Under the pieces are notes generated by a model, which was not told where the DNA came from, did no database searches, and worked only from the letters and a program-made list of their open reading frames with translations. From contig JAMPXC010000004.1 in assembly GCA_023701385.1 (NCBI GenBank), positions 44,026 through 108,025 on the forward strand: DNA of 64,000 nucleotides, written 5' to 3'. Below are positions 8,512-17,011 of this stretch, in pieces (the stretch's first letter is position 1; each line of letters begins with the position of its first letter). Both the position numbers and the translations under genes were made by a program. Source of the stretch: Pseudobdellovibrio sp. (GTDB lineage Bacteria; Bdellovibrionota; Bdellovibrionia; Bdellovibrionales; Bdellovibrionaceae).

Positions 8512-9816
8512 ATGAAAAGACTAATTTTACTTAACATTGTGTTTAGTGCGCAGTTCGTTTTGGCGGATTCAGTTTTAAAATGCAGTCCCTTAAATGAATT
8601 GGGTGAAAATATCCAAAACGTTCAAGATGTAAACTGCGAACAAATCAATAAAGAGGGACAGTGTAAAGAAGCTCCTCCGATTGATGCCAATGCACTAAGA
8701 AATAAAATCACAAGATTATTAGATCTCTCTGTTGATCCGGTCAAAATGGAATCAGCCGCACGCAACTGGTCAAACTTCGTAAAACAAAATCCGTGGGCTC
8801 CGAAAATGTATGCCGAAAGGTCGCAGTACGAAGTGCAGGAAAAGCTGCCACCAATTCCTATTATGGATTGGTTCAGTGATGTTAAATTTGCCGACGGTGT
8901 AAAATCAAAAGAAGAGTATAAAAAAGCTTTCATTGATAAGTATGTGGCCTTTGCGCAAAAGATGGATTGTTCGCCGACATTTAGAGCCAGCGATAATTAC
9001 GTTGAACCTCATCCAACAGTTAAAGGTTTTAGCGCTGAAAAAATGGGTCGCGACGAAAAAGAAATGCGCCTTCGTAAGTTAAAAGAAGAAATGAATGATC
9101 CTAAAAACGTTCAAGCCGTTAAAGACCGTATGAAAAAAATCAGTGATGAATCAGCAGATCGTTTTTATATTTGCCGCGATAAACCAGATCTAGATAGCAA
9201 CGGTCAGGTGCCAGGGCGTTTTGCAGTGGCCAATCGTTTTCAGCCGTGTGCGGGTAACTTTAAAAAGAACTTTGCTAATAATAAGTACGATGTTTCGCAA
9301 CCAGAGCTAGGTAAGCTTTTAGCTACGCCAGAAGCTGATGAGTTATCAAAGTGTATTAAAGAACGTATGGCGCAAGGAGCGAAAGTTCACCATATTTCTA
9401 TTAATGCTTCGGCGTCGTCATTAAATAATACTGGTGATGCCGAAAAGCGTTTTTGCAAAAAAGGTTTCTTAGGTTTATCTGAAGCTCGTGCTGAAACAGC
9501 GAAAAGTAAAATCTTACCAGGTCTTTTTGAAAAAGCAGGCCAAGGTGGGTTTGATTTAAGTAAAGCAAAAATCGAAGTGAGCGCTCAAGGCGCTAATGGC
9601 GATGGAACATCTGGCCCGTGTGTGTACGAAACCAAAAACGGTAAAGAAGTTCTAAAACCATATTACAACACTAAAGCCGGCCAAGAAGAACTTGATGAAA
9701 ACAGATACGTTAATGTTCAAGTGACTTTTGAAGATACAACGAAAAAAATAAACGACAATATTCCAAAATACGAGCCGATGTACCGTTGTAAAAAAATCGA
9801 ATTTAAGTGTGAGTAG
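8512..9816 (+). CDS. Secreted Cys-rich protein with a probable OmpA-like C-terminal region
   Basis: A 434-residue protein with a signal peptide (MKRLILLNIV...VLA) and about a dozen Cys spread through the mature chain. Residues about 285-420 follow the order of the OmpA/MotB peptidoglycan-binding fold: a strand (ISINAS), LSEARAETAKSKI, KIEVSAQGANGDG and a final ENRYVNVQVTFE. The usual GHTD motif is missing, so this is an inference. The region before it is Lys/Glu-rich with no known domain. No Shine-Dalgarno sequence is seen; a CATAAG box lies six bases before the ATG, so a leaderless mRNA is possible. The last 14 bases overlap the convergent methyltransferase gene. Confidence 0.7.
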   Translation: MKRLILLNIVFSAQFVLADSVLKCSPLNELGENIQNVQDVNCEQINKEGQCKEAPPIDANALRNKITRLLDLSVDPVKMESAARNWSNFVKQNPWAPKMYAERSQYEVQEKLPPIPIMDWFSDVKFADGVKSKEEYKKAFIDKYVAFAQKMDCSPTFRASDNYVEPHPTVKGFSAEKMGRDEKEMRLRKLKEEMNDPKNVQAVKDRMKKISDESADRFYICRDKPDLDSNGQVPGRFAVANRFQPCAGNFKKNFANNKYDVSQPELGKLLATPEADELSKCIKERMAQGAKVHHISINASASSLNNTGDAEKRFCKKGFLGLSEARAETAKSKILPGLFEKAGQGGFDLSKAKIEVSAQGANGDGTSGPCVYETKNGKEVLKPYYNTKAGQEELDENRYVNVQVTFEDTTKKINDNIPKYEPMYRCKKIEFKCE

Positions 9817-10312
9817 TTTGATCTAACACAAAGATTTCGCGCACGCGGTCTTTTTCATTCACAGAAATAATTTCTTGAGCTTGCCGGTAATAAAAGCCCG
9901 GCAATTTTTTTATCTCATCCATTTTAACTACATCATTCTGTGGGCATAAGATTAAGCGCCTAGCTTTTAGTAAATTCTTTTCTTGTAAAGACTTTAGAAT
10001 TTTAAAAATCGTGTAGCTGCCAACTCCTGAAATTACGATATTGCCTGTTAGTTCTGAAGTTAAATTTTCACCCGCTGAAGCGATAAAGCGAGACGTTGTT
10101 GGGTTTGTATCCTGAGCGATTTCACGTTGAAAGCGCTCTTCTAAGCGAGCCATTATTTCAGGAACTTGATCAACGAAATTGACCTCAGGAAAGAGCTTAC
10201 TTTGATAAGCGTGTGATCCCAGGTAGCCATGATCACAGCAAAAATCCCATACAGCTTCACCTGGAATAAGCTGTTTGTAGATCTGCTGCAATCGTGGAGA
10301 AAGAGAAGGCAT
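9803..10312 (-). CDS. TrmK-like class I SAM-dependent methyltransferase
   Basis: A 169-residue protein resembling TrmK, the tRNA (adenine-22-N1) methyltransferase. It opens with LSPRLQQIYKQL and the SAM motif WDFCCDHGYLGSHA, then VDQVPEIM after strand 2 and VISGVGSYTIFKIL and LCPQND at the expected places. TrmK proteins are usually about 230 residues, so this is short, lacking most of the C-terminal coiled region; it may be a divergent or specialised relative. It lies 9 bp downstream of the secreted-protein gene on the same strand. No Shine-Dalgarno sequence is evident. Confidence 0.65.
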   Translation of the reverse strand: MPSLSPRLQQIYKQLIPGEAVWDFCCDHGYLGSHAYQSKLFPEVNFVDQVPEIMARLEERFQREIAQDTNPTTSRFIASAGENLTSELTGNIVISGVGSYTIFKILKSLQEKNLLKARRLILCPQNDVVKMDEIKKLPGFYYRQAQEIISVNEKDRVREIFVLDQTTHT

Positions 10313-10321
10313 TAAAGAAAA

Positions 10322-10690
10322 CTATTCGCCGGTCTTTTTTAAGTAGTTTGATTCACAACCACCACGGCCGTTGTTTGTCATTGATGTGTTATCTTGAACG
10401 TCATACGGATAAACGTGATCGCTCATGCCGTTTGAACCTTGGTTGTTTAAATCAAGTCGTTGTAAGACCTTGCCATCTTTAGCCACTAGTTCAAAAATTC
10501 CGGCAGCTTTGATTTGCATTGATACTTTTTGAATAACAGTTTTTTGGCCATCGATAGACTCATAAGTTAATGTCGATTGAGTCATGCTGTAGGTGCTGCT
10601 TACGAAAGGCTCGGTAAAAGTACATTTGATAATGTCAGCAGATGCGGTCATTGGTGCTACGAAAGCTAAAGCTAATAATACTTGTTTCAT
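10322..10690 (-). CDS. Small secreted protein of unknown function
   Basis: A 122-residue protein with a signal peptide (MKQVLLALAFVAPMTASA) and a mature part of beta character with two Cys (DIIKCTF near the N-terminus and GGCESN near the C-terminus) that may form a disulfide. The start was set at 10690 because GGAGA lies six bases upstream; an in-frame ATG at 10705 would add five residues and has no such signal. It lies between the TonB receptor operon and the TrmK-like gene. No family is recognised. Confidence 0.75.
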   Translation of the reverse strand: MKQVLLALAFVAPMTASADIIKCTFTEPFVSSTYSMTQSTLTYESIDGQKTVIQKVSMQIKAAGIFELVAKDGKVLQRLDLNNQGSNGMSDHVYPYDVQDNTSMTNNGRGGCESNYLKKTGE

Positions 10691-10740
10691 ATATTTCTCC
10701 ATCAAGGGGTTAGGATTTGGGAGATTGAAATATACTCTGG

Positions 10741-10766
10741 CTTAACAGGTTTTATAACCTGTTAAG
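10741..10766. repeat. Perfect 11-bp hairpin between minus-strand genes
   Basis: CTTAACAGGTT at 10741-10751 and its exact complement at 10756-10766 flank a TTAT loop. It lies 50 bp upstream of the small secreted-protein gene and after the TonB receptor gene. No T-run follows on the minus strand, so an operator or mRNA-stability element is as likely as a terminator. Confidence 0.5.
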
Positions 10767-10792
10767 ATTCTATACAGTAAAGGGTTCAAAGC

Positions 10793-10810
10793 AGCGGCTG
10801 TAATGCCGCT
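10793..10810 (-). terminator. Possible terminator of the iron operon
   Basis: AGCGGC (10793-10798) and GCCGCT (10805-10810) form a 6-bp GC stem with a 6-nt loop, 10 bp downstream of the receptor gene stop. The following minus-strand sequence is only mildly T-rich, so the call is weak. Confidence 0.35.
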
Positions 10811-10819
10811 TGTTTTGCT

Positions 10820-13018
10820 TTAGAAATCGTAGGTTAGCCCCATGGCTGCAGTGAATGGTTTTCCAGGGCGGTAACCAAAGGGTTTAAGCGAAGCCGTATA
10901 GGTTTTGTTAAAGACATTATCTAATTTAAGGCGAACAGATAAATTTTGTTTTACTTGATACTGAGCCGTATAGTCGACAAGACCATAACTAGGCACTTCG
11001 ATGCGTCCGGCAGCAACGGACTGGTCGTACATTTTTCCTAAATGGTTGATAATCAAACTTTGCTTAAAGCGGCCTTTTTCAAGCCCAACAATAGCCGTAA
11101 ATTGTGTTTTTGGAACATAGGGAAGCGGATCGCCTGAATTCACTTGGCCTGTCCCCCATTCGGCATTTGAAGAAACAAACGAATCGGCAAAGTGCCCATC
11201 AATCACCGTGTAGTTAAGTTGGACCGGTAGCCAAAACTGATTCCACTGAAAACCTTTAGAAGCACGGGCTTCAACACCTTGGATAAGGGCTCGGCCTCCG
11301 TCATACTGCTGGTCTAATTGTAAAGCAGAACACCCCGTAGAAGCTGTGCAGGTTCCGGTGATGTTGTCGTAGTCGTTATGAAAGTATAAAATTTCAAATT
11401 GTTCATGGCGAACTTTAGACTGCCACGAAAGAGAAACTTCTTTGTTTAAACTTTCTTCGCGCGATTCTTTACCTAAAGAATCCAAACCAGAAAGAGTGGC
11501 GGCTTGATTGACAGCAACACGTGAAATTAAGGCCTCGTTGATTTGATAAGCTAGGCCAATTCCCGGAATAAAAACAGAATCTTCACGTTTTTTACTGCGG
11601 CTATTTAATTCGTCATCAAAATTAAACGTTACCGTTTCATAGCGAAATTGCGGAAGTAGAGTGTATTTGCCAAAACGCGATTCATCCTGCGCACTTAAAG
11701 CAAATGCTATGGCGCTTTCTTCATTGCGTGCAGTAGCGACACGGGTATCACCGGTGCGAATCATTGAGCCACCAGTCATTGAATAGTAGTCAGCATCATG
11801 CTTGCGGGTAATTTGATCGTGGTGAATTAAAGCTTTAACCACAGTCTTTGAGGGAACTTCGTTTGACCACAGGTTATTAAGTTCAACTTGGCTTTGCAGG
11901 CCTTGACTAAAATAACTGCGGTCATTGTTGGCCATTAATAAATCGGCATTAGCTCCAAGATTTGCCGAATCTTCAACACCAGTTAGCACTTCATAGAATG
12001 ATTGGTTAGTACCTGTGGGATCTTTTAAAATATCGCGAATGACTTGTGTGCTATCGCGAAAACCATCCAGACGATACCACGTTCTTTCAAACTCGTGGTG
12101 GTAAGCAGTTGTTTTAATATTTGCAGACGATCCGATTTCAGTTAAGTGTTCGAGCTGAATTTTTTTATGCGTCCATTTCATGAGGTCTAGCTCAGAAGAA
12201 TTATAACGACGGTAAGGTTTGGCTAAAAAGTCATTTTCAGTTAAGCCTAGATACGTCTCATGTGAATCTTCGTTGCCATAACCTAAACGCAGTTCCAACA
12301 GATGCGTGTGCCCTGAAATATCGTAAGCGCGCTGAACTTTAAGTAACGCGTGGTTTTGCTCAAATCCCGTGTTTTTGCCGTTATCCAGTTCTTTAAAACC
12401 ATCTGATTGTGAGCGGCCATAAATTAAAACTACACCGTAATCAGAAACTTTTTTATTTAAACCAATTTTTAATATGCCGGTGTTGTAACTGCCATAGCTT
12501 ATGTCGGTTGTTGTTTTATCTTGAGCAATATAATCAGGAGTTTTATAATTGATGGCGCCACCGATTGAGTTTGGCCCAAAGGGTAAAGCGGTAAAACCTT
12601 TAAAGACCTCTAATGACTCAGTCGTAAGCATCGAAGGTGTGTAGTAAGCTGCAGGTGCTGCATACGGCGCTGGACCGATTAAAACACCATCTTCCATAAT
12701 CACAACTTTTTTACTGCGATCAGGATTGGTCCCGCGAAGTCCGATATTTGGACGAAGACCAACACCGTCTTCTTCGCGGATGTAAACTCCTGGAGACTCT
12801 TTAAGTGCGCGGGCTACGTCTGTCGTTGCAATATTTTTTAAGCGCGATTTAGAAATTTTTTTAGCCGAAAAACCATTATCAATATCATCAACTAAAACAT
12901 CGCTGATTTCTAAAGTTGATAGTTGAGTTGTATCTGTAGCGTCTTGCGTAGCTTCCTGAGAAAATAAAGGACTGCTGTAAAGCAGTCCTAAGAGAGAACA
13001 AAATATAATTTTTTTCAT
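10820..13018 (-). CDS. FecA-type TonB-dependent outer-membrane receptor
   Basis: A 732-residue outer-membrane receptor. A signal peptide (MKKIIFCSLL...FSQ) is followed by the plug domain with ARALKESPGVYIREEDG, IGLRGTNPDRSKKVVIMEDG and GPNSIGGAINYKTP, typical of the FecA/iron(III) siderophore branch. The C-terminus is a beta barrel ending in aromatic Phe (GLTYDF). The N-terminal signalling (STN) domain of true FecA is absent, so transport is not directly tied to an anti-sigma system. It shares one base with the upstream imelysin gene and is the last gene of the SBP-TonB-imelysin-receptor operon. Uptake of ferric complexes is the likely role. Confidence 0.93.
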   Translation of the reverse strand: MKKIIFCSLLGLLYSSPLFSQEATQDATDTTQLSTLEISDVLVDDIDNGFSAKKISKSRLKNIATTDVARALKESPGVYIREEDGVGLRPNIGLRGTNPDRSKKVVIMEDGVLIGPAPYAAPAAYYTPSMLTTESLEVFKGFTALPFGPNSIGGAINYKTPDYIAQDKTTTDISYGSYNTGILKIGLNKKVSDYGVVLIYGRSQSDGFKELDNGKNTGFEQNHALLKVQRAYDISGHTHLLELRLGYGNEDSHETYLGLTENDFLAKPYRRYNSSELDLMKWTHKKIQLEHLTEIGSSANIKTTAYHHEFERTWYRLDGFRDSTQVIRDILKDPTGTNQSFYEVLTGVEDSANLGANADLLMANNDRSYFSQGLQSQVELNNLWSNEVPSKTVVKALIHHDQITRKHDADYYSMTGGSMIRTGDTRVATARNEESAIAFALSAQDESRFGKYTLLPQFRYETVTFNFDDELNSRSKKREDSVFIPGIGLAYQINEALISRVAVNQAATLSGLDSLGKESREESLNKEVSLSWQSKVRHEQFEILYFHNDYDNITGTCTASTGCSALQLDQQYDGGRALIQGVEARASKGFQWNQFWLPVQLNYTVIDGHFADSFVSSNAEWGTGQVNSGDPLPYVPKTQFTAIVGLEKGRFKQSLIINHLGKMYDQSVAAGRIEVPSYGLVDYTAQYQVKQNLSVRLKLDNVFNKTYTASLKPFGYRPGKPFTAAMGLTYDF

Positions 13019-14322
13019 TAGTCGTTATCACCTTGATAGATCGGTGGTGCATTTAAAGAAAGTGCAACTAGCACTTCAGTTTTCATAGTTGTTGTAATTG
13101 CGCGAATATCTTCGTAAAGGCTGCAAAGCTCTTCCGCGCGGTTATCCACCGTTGAAGTTTGGCATTGCTCAGGCACAATATTAGCCGCCTGTGTTGCTAG
13201 ATCACCACGTGCTTTAGCGGCCGCTAAATTAGTTTCCGCACGGCTGATAAAACGACCGATTTTTTCTGCGATTTCCGGATGGTTAGCTTGTTTTAAATAA
13301 TCATCGATACCGTAAGAATTTACCGATGACGGGCTTCCGCCAAAAAAGCCAAGTTTAAAAGCTTCAAGGCGCGCTTCGATCGCAGTGAAAGAATTGCCTG
13401 AGTAAATATGTTCGCTGCGTTCGGGGCATTTTCCTGTTGTACATTCTTTTTTATTTTTCCCAGTGGGAACACCTAAACGAATGTCTTTCACAGTTTCTAA
13501 AGCGTAAAGAGCATTGGTGATTTCATTGATTGCCGCTTTATGAGTGGGGTATTTAGAACCATCAAGTAAAGTTTTAGAATAATTGCCTTTTTCGCGGTCC
13601 CATTTATTTTTTAATGTATCTGCTAAAGCCGATAAGTCAGCGGCTAAAATAACAGCGACATCACAGCGATTTTTTATTTTCGTGGCTTCTGGTAAAGCTA
13701 ACCAGTCTTTTAACATCGGGTGGGCTTTTAAATTACATTTTACACTTTCAGTGCCGGCAAACAGTAAGTACTCAATAGCATCAAGACCTTTTGAATTGTA
13801 CGGAAGAACTTCGTTAATTTGTCCTTTAAACGCCAAATCGTAAACCGCTTTATCCGCACGACAAAGATTGGTTACCGGCCAGCTGTAAAGGCGGGATCTG
13901 GTGTCTAAATTTGTTTGCGAATCAATTTCATTGATCGGGCCAAGTGCAAGAGCATCTACTTTGTGATAGTTAGCAACGACAGTTTGCCATTGCTGGATAA
14001 TCGCTGGAGTGATCGCATTCTGAGTACGACAGGCTTGCTTCAGACGTAGGGTGAATATTTGTAGCTCTTGTGAAAAAGCTTCTGTTACGGGTGAAATAAC
14101 ATTAAGGCCTGTGTTAAGAAGTAATTTCTCTTCAGAAAAAGCACCGACAGTCGGCTCTTCAAATGACCCAGGAAATGGATTAACGTCGTTGTTTTCATTT
14201 AAGCCGTTAGGATTTTGTACAGTCGCTACAGGTTGACTGTTTTTTTTATTAAAAAAATCACTGCACGCAGTTAGGGTGAAAATAACACTTACAAGTAACA
14301 CCATTGATTTTTTTAACGACAT
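13018..14322 (-). CDS. Imelysin-family (IrpA-like) iron-associated lipoprotein
   Basis: A 434-residue lipoprotein with lipobox LTAC and Cys20. The body is a helical imelysin/peptidase M75 domain: the family signature at residues 179-190 reads GLDAIEYLLFAG. The usual GxHxxE motif thus has Asp181 in place of His. A second region resembling DIRLGVPTG is present near residue 280. Imelysin proteins are linked to iron acquisition, but peptidase activity is not established. It lies between tonB (9 bp upstream) and the receptor gene (1-base overlap). It most likely works in the periplasm with the receptor. Confidence 0.85.
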   Translation of the reverse strand: MSLKKSMVLLVSVIFTLTACSDFFNKKNSQPVATVQNPNGLNENNDVNPFPGSFEEPTVGAFSEEKLLLNTGLNVISPVTEAFSQELQIFTLRLKQACRTQNAITPAIIQQWQTVVANYHKVDALALGPINEIDSQTNLDTRSRLYSWPVTNLCRADKAVYDLAFKGQINEVLPYNSKGLDAIEYLLFAGTESVKCNLKAHPMLKDWLALPEATKIKNRCDVAVILAADLSALADTLKNKWDREKGNYSKTLLDGSKYPTHKAAINEITNALYALETVKDIRLGVPTGKNKKECTTGKCPERSEHIYSGNSFTAIEARLEAFKLGFFGGSPSSVNSYGIDDYLKQANHPEIAEKIGRFISRAETNLAAAKARGDLATQAANIVPEQCQTSTVDNRAEELCSLYEDIRAITTTMKTEVLVALSLNAPPIYQGDND

Positions 14323-14331
14323 AACGTCTCC

Positions 14332-14943
14332 TTATAACTTAAATTCGACCGGTAAAATAAATTTCCACGTTGTGCGCTGGATCTCGTCGGGAAGTTGTTT
14401 AAAGTTCTTAGTTTCTAATAAAAGTTTTTGAACCGAATCATTGAGGCTTGCATGTGCTGCCGGTTCTAAAATTTCGCTGTGAATAATTTCGCCACGGCGG
14501 TTAATTTCAAATTGAATAGTCACGCGGCCAGTGTGCCCCATTTTTTTAGCCATAACAGGATATTTTTTTCTTTTTTCCAGATCGTATTTAAGCTCAGCGA
14601 TATAAATTTCTTCAGCGGTTTTCGCTAAACGACCGATCTGTCCGGCTTCGTTGGACGTCGCGGTTTGCGGGGCAATTTGAGTCATTGCCGTTTTAGCAAC
14701 ATCAACGGAGGTGTGATCAACGGTTTCTTTTGCGGCCGCTACTTGGGGCTGAGCCTTGACCACGGCAGGATTTGTAAAATTTTTTACTGATTGGTGAAGA
14801 ACAATATTCACCATTTCATTAATATCAGTTTCAACGTGTTGGAGTTTACTTTTTTGCAAAAGCAAAAACGACGCACAGATTATGTGCGCCGCAATTGAAG
14901 TTAGAATGTACAGATTAAACTTGTAATCCGTAAACATAATCAT
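14332..14943 (-). CDS. tonB: TonB-family energy transducer
   Basis: A 203-residue protein with one N-terminal transmembrane helix (about residues 10-28), a linker rich in Ala, Val and Gln, and a C-terminal TonB domain (about 115-203) with KKYPVMAKKMGHTGRVTIQFEI style residues and a final VEFKL. TonB couples the inner-membrane proton gradient to outer-membrane receptors; the FecA-type receptor in the same operon is its obvious partner. No exbB or exbD is nearby, so these must be elsewhere. The Pro-rich linker usual in TonB is short. An ATG two codons downstream is an alternative start. Confidence 0.88.
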   Translation of the reverse strand: MIMFTDYKFNLYILTSIAAHIICASFLLLQKSKLQHVETDINEMVNIVLHQSVKNFTNPAVVKAQPQVAAAKETVDHTSVDVAKTAMTQIAPQTATSNEAGQIGRLAKTAEEIYIAELKYDLEKRKKYPVMAKKMGHTGRVTIQFEINRRGEIIHSEILEPAAHASLNDSVQKLLLETKNFKQLPDEIQRTTWKFILPVEFKL

Positions 14944-14954
14944 CTCTTTTGAAA

Positions 14955-15938
14955 TTACTTGTATTGAACTTCAGAGATAATTTTTAAAGCTGCAGGAGTG
15001 CTTTTGCCTAAAGTTTCCCAAGAAGCTTGTTCCGCTTTAAATAAACCCCAGTCTTTGATTAATGTAGAAGGGATTAAGTTAGCTTTTGCAGGGTAGTCGT
15101 AGTGAGCCGCTGACCATTGTAACTGAGTTTGGTCTTCTAACATTAACTCCATGAATTTTTCAGCAGAAGCTTGGTTTTTAGAAGCGTTGTAGATACCCAT
15201 ACCAGTACCGTTCGTGTGTGCGCCAGTTGTACCTTGGTTTAAGAAAGTCATTTTAACTACGAACGCAGGGTTAGCTGCAACATACGGTGCTAAGTAGTAG
15301 TGGTTTACGATGCCCACATCACAAACACCTGAAGCGATAGCATCGATAACCGCACGGTCATTCGCCATTGGATCAACAGCTAAGTTTCCTAATAAAGCAG
15401 TTAAGAATTCAGTTGTTTTTGCAGCACCTAGGTTATGAACAAAGCCAGAAACTAGCGCGTGGTTGTAAGCATGAGATCCAGATCTTACGCAAACACGCCC
15501 GGCCCATGCATCAGAAGCTAAGTCAGTGTACGATTGGATGTCTGATGGATTAACGATTGTTGAATTGTAAACTAAAGATCTTACGCGGAAAGAAATAGCT
15601 GTCCAAAGATTTTGGCTGTGGCGCATTTGTTCAGGAACAGCAGAAGCAACAACTGGAGAAGTGAATGCTTTAAACCAACCTAAATCAGTCATTTCGTTTA
15701 AGTAGATTAGATCTTTAACGAAGATTAAATCGGCAGGTGAATTTTCTTTCTCTGCTTCGATACGAGCTTTTAGCGCTGGGTAAGCTAATTCAACGATAGT
15801 TACTTTTTCGCCAGTGCGAGCTGTAAATTCGTTAGCGATCGGTTGTAAGTTCGCTGTTACGCGGTCAGTGTAGATTGTTAAATCAGCAAGTACTGATTGA
15901 GAGCAGATTAATGCGGCAATAAATAGTGCCTTTTTCAT
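14955..15938 (-). CDS. Ferric-iron periplasmic binding protein (FutA/FbpA family)
   Basis: A 327-residue periplasmic binding protein with a signal peptide (MKKALFIAAL...VLA). It matches the Fe(3+) branch of the type 2 periplasmic-binding fold: LTIYTDR at the mature start, NSPADLIFVKD, RVCVRSGSHAYNHALV and the iron-ligand tyrosines in VNHYYLAPY. It should bind ferric iron, yet no permease or ATPase gene is in the operon; tonB follows 11 bp downstream. The Shine-Dalgarno AAGGAGAAA is strong. Upstream are four tandem 11-bp repeats and a TAAAAT box, suggesting activator control. Confidence 0.9.
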   Translation of the reverse strand: MKKALFIAALICSQSVLADLTIYTDRVTANLQPIANEFTARTGEKVTIVELAYPALKARIEAEKENSPADLIFVKDLIYLNEMTDLGWFKAFTSPVVASAVPEQMRHSQNLWTAISFRVRSLVYNSTIVNPSDIQSYTDLASDAWAGRVCVRSGSHAYNHALVSGFVHNLGAAKTTEFLTALLGNLAVDPMANDRAVIDAIASGVCDVGIVNHYYLAPYVAANPAFVVKMTFLNQGTTGAHTNGTGMGIYNASKNQASAEKFMELMLEDQTQLQWSAAHYDYPAKANLIPSTLIKDWGLFKAEQASWETLGKSTPAALKIISEVQYK

Positions 15939-16021
15939 ACCAAGTTTCTCCTTGTTTTAGATTTTTTGTAGGGACGGTCATTCTATTAAAGCTTGTCGCG
16001 GTAAAAACACACAATAAAGCG

Positions 16022-16080
16022 ATTTTATGGCTTCGATGAAACTTTGCTGAAAGCGAGTTGAAAACGAATTGAAAGTTAGC
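16022..16080 (-). promoter_or_regulatory. Four tandem 11-bp repeats with a -10 box upstream of the iron operon
   Basis: On the plus strand four consecutive 11-mers each begin with TGAAA: 16037-16047, 16048-16058, 16059-16069 and 16070-16080. Read toward the operon these are four TTTCA half-sites in perfect 11-bp phase. A TAAAAT box (16022-16027) lies nine bases after the last one. This is the layout of a PhoB/OmpR-type activator site replacing the -35 box. It overlaps the last codons of the hydroxylase gene. Which regulator binds is unknown. Confidence 0.6.
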
Positions 16081-16960
16081 CTAAACCAAAGCGTAACTTT
16101 TTCACATTCGAGGCCGAAGTGTATGTTTTAAACAACTGGTCCCAAACGGAGAGTGACACACCAAAATTTCTGTCAAAGTGCTCAGGATTTGTCGAATGAT
16201 GAATTTGATGTTGTTTAGGGCTGATGAATATTCGCTCTAAAGGGCCAAAGGTAAAATCAATATGGCTATGGCGAAGATTGCTGCCTAAAAGATTAAAGGT
16301 AAAACCAAAAAAGTTGATGCCCAACAAAGTTGTCATCGTCAGTTGTGATTGAAACAAAAATACAAAAGCCCCTGTCGCAATCCCTAAGCTTAAACTGTTG
16401 CGTATTGTAGCGATGGCGGATTCAACAGGGTGAGTGCGGTATAAAGTAATGGGAGTCAGAGTTGTGGCTGAATGATGAGTGCAGTGAAACTTCCATAACC
16501 ACGGAATGCGGTGCATACCGAAGTGGTGAATAAAGCGAATAAAATCATCCAGAACAAAAAATGCCAATGTAAAAAGAAAAAGATTAAAGCTTGTAACTGG
16601 TAAGGCCTGGTGATCAGGAACGGTTTTTTGCAATAACCCGATGACAAACATTGAAATGCGAAAAGTCACATCCAGAAAGGGAATAAAAATAAAAACTTTT
16701 AAAAGCGAGTTCAACGCGTAGATTTGATAGTCAAATCGGGTTGATGAATTCCACCAATAATTTTTTGAAAAAAATAAAAGTTTGATATAGCGCCAACGAA
16801 AGACCTTTTTGGAACTTCTTTTTTTCAGCACCACGGCCCAGATAAAAACAAAGCCTACGCAGAACACAAGGTTCAGGTGAAAAAGTCTAGAAGTAGGGTC
16901 GTCAATCGGAATCAAAAAACGATCGATCCACTGATTGAGGTAAGTTGAAAAAGCCAGCAT
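16076..16960 (-). CDS. Sterol desaturase / fatty acid hydroxylase family membrane protein
   Basis: A 294-residue membrane di-iron enzyme. The His clusters of the family are all present: HHFGMH, HCTHHS, HSHIDF and HQIHHS, with several hydrophobic segments between residues 20 and 190. Members hydroxylate or desaturate fatty acids, sterols or related lipids using oxygen. The substrate cannot be told from the sequence; membrane lipid modification is likely. The start follows AAAGGT. The gene is on the same strand as the iron operon, but the repeat array suggests that operon has its own promoter. Confidence 0.88.
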   Translation of the reverse strand: MLAFSTYLNQWIDRFLIPIDDPTSRLFHLNLVFCVGFVFIWAVVLKKRSSKKVFRWRYIKLLFFSKNYWWNSSTRFDYQIYALNSLLKVFIFIPFLDVTFRISMFVIGLLQKTVPDHQALPVTSFNLFLFTLAFFVLDDFIRFIHHFGMHRIPWLWKFHCTHHSATTLTPITLYRTHPVESAIATIRNSLSLGIATGAFVFLFQSQLTMTTLLGINFFGFTFNLLGSNLRHSHIDFTFGPLERIFISPKQHQIHHSTNPEHFDRNFGVSLSVWDQLFKTYTSASNVKKLRFGLG

Positions 16961-17011
16961 GACCTTTTGTATAAAGATAGCTTTAAGCTACGACAATGGA
17001 ATTTATCTTTA

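Noticed and set aside
14955..15938. Phosphonate-binding protein rather than ferric-binding protein, given the Pho-like repeats
   Set aside because: The NHYY tyrosine pair and surrounding motifs match the ferric branch of the fold better than phosphonate carriers.
15939..16036. Fur box upstream of the iron operon
   Set aside because: No sequence resembling the 19-bp GATAATGATAATCATTATC consensus could be found there on either strand.
16037..16080. Tandem repeats considered as a CRISPR or VNTR array
   Set aside because: The 11-bp units share only a TGAAA core, have no spacers and sit beside a -10 box; a regulator site fits better.
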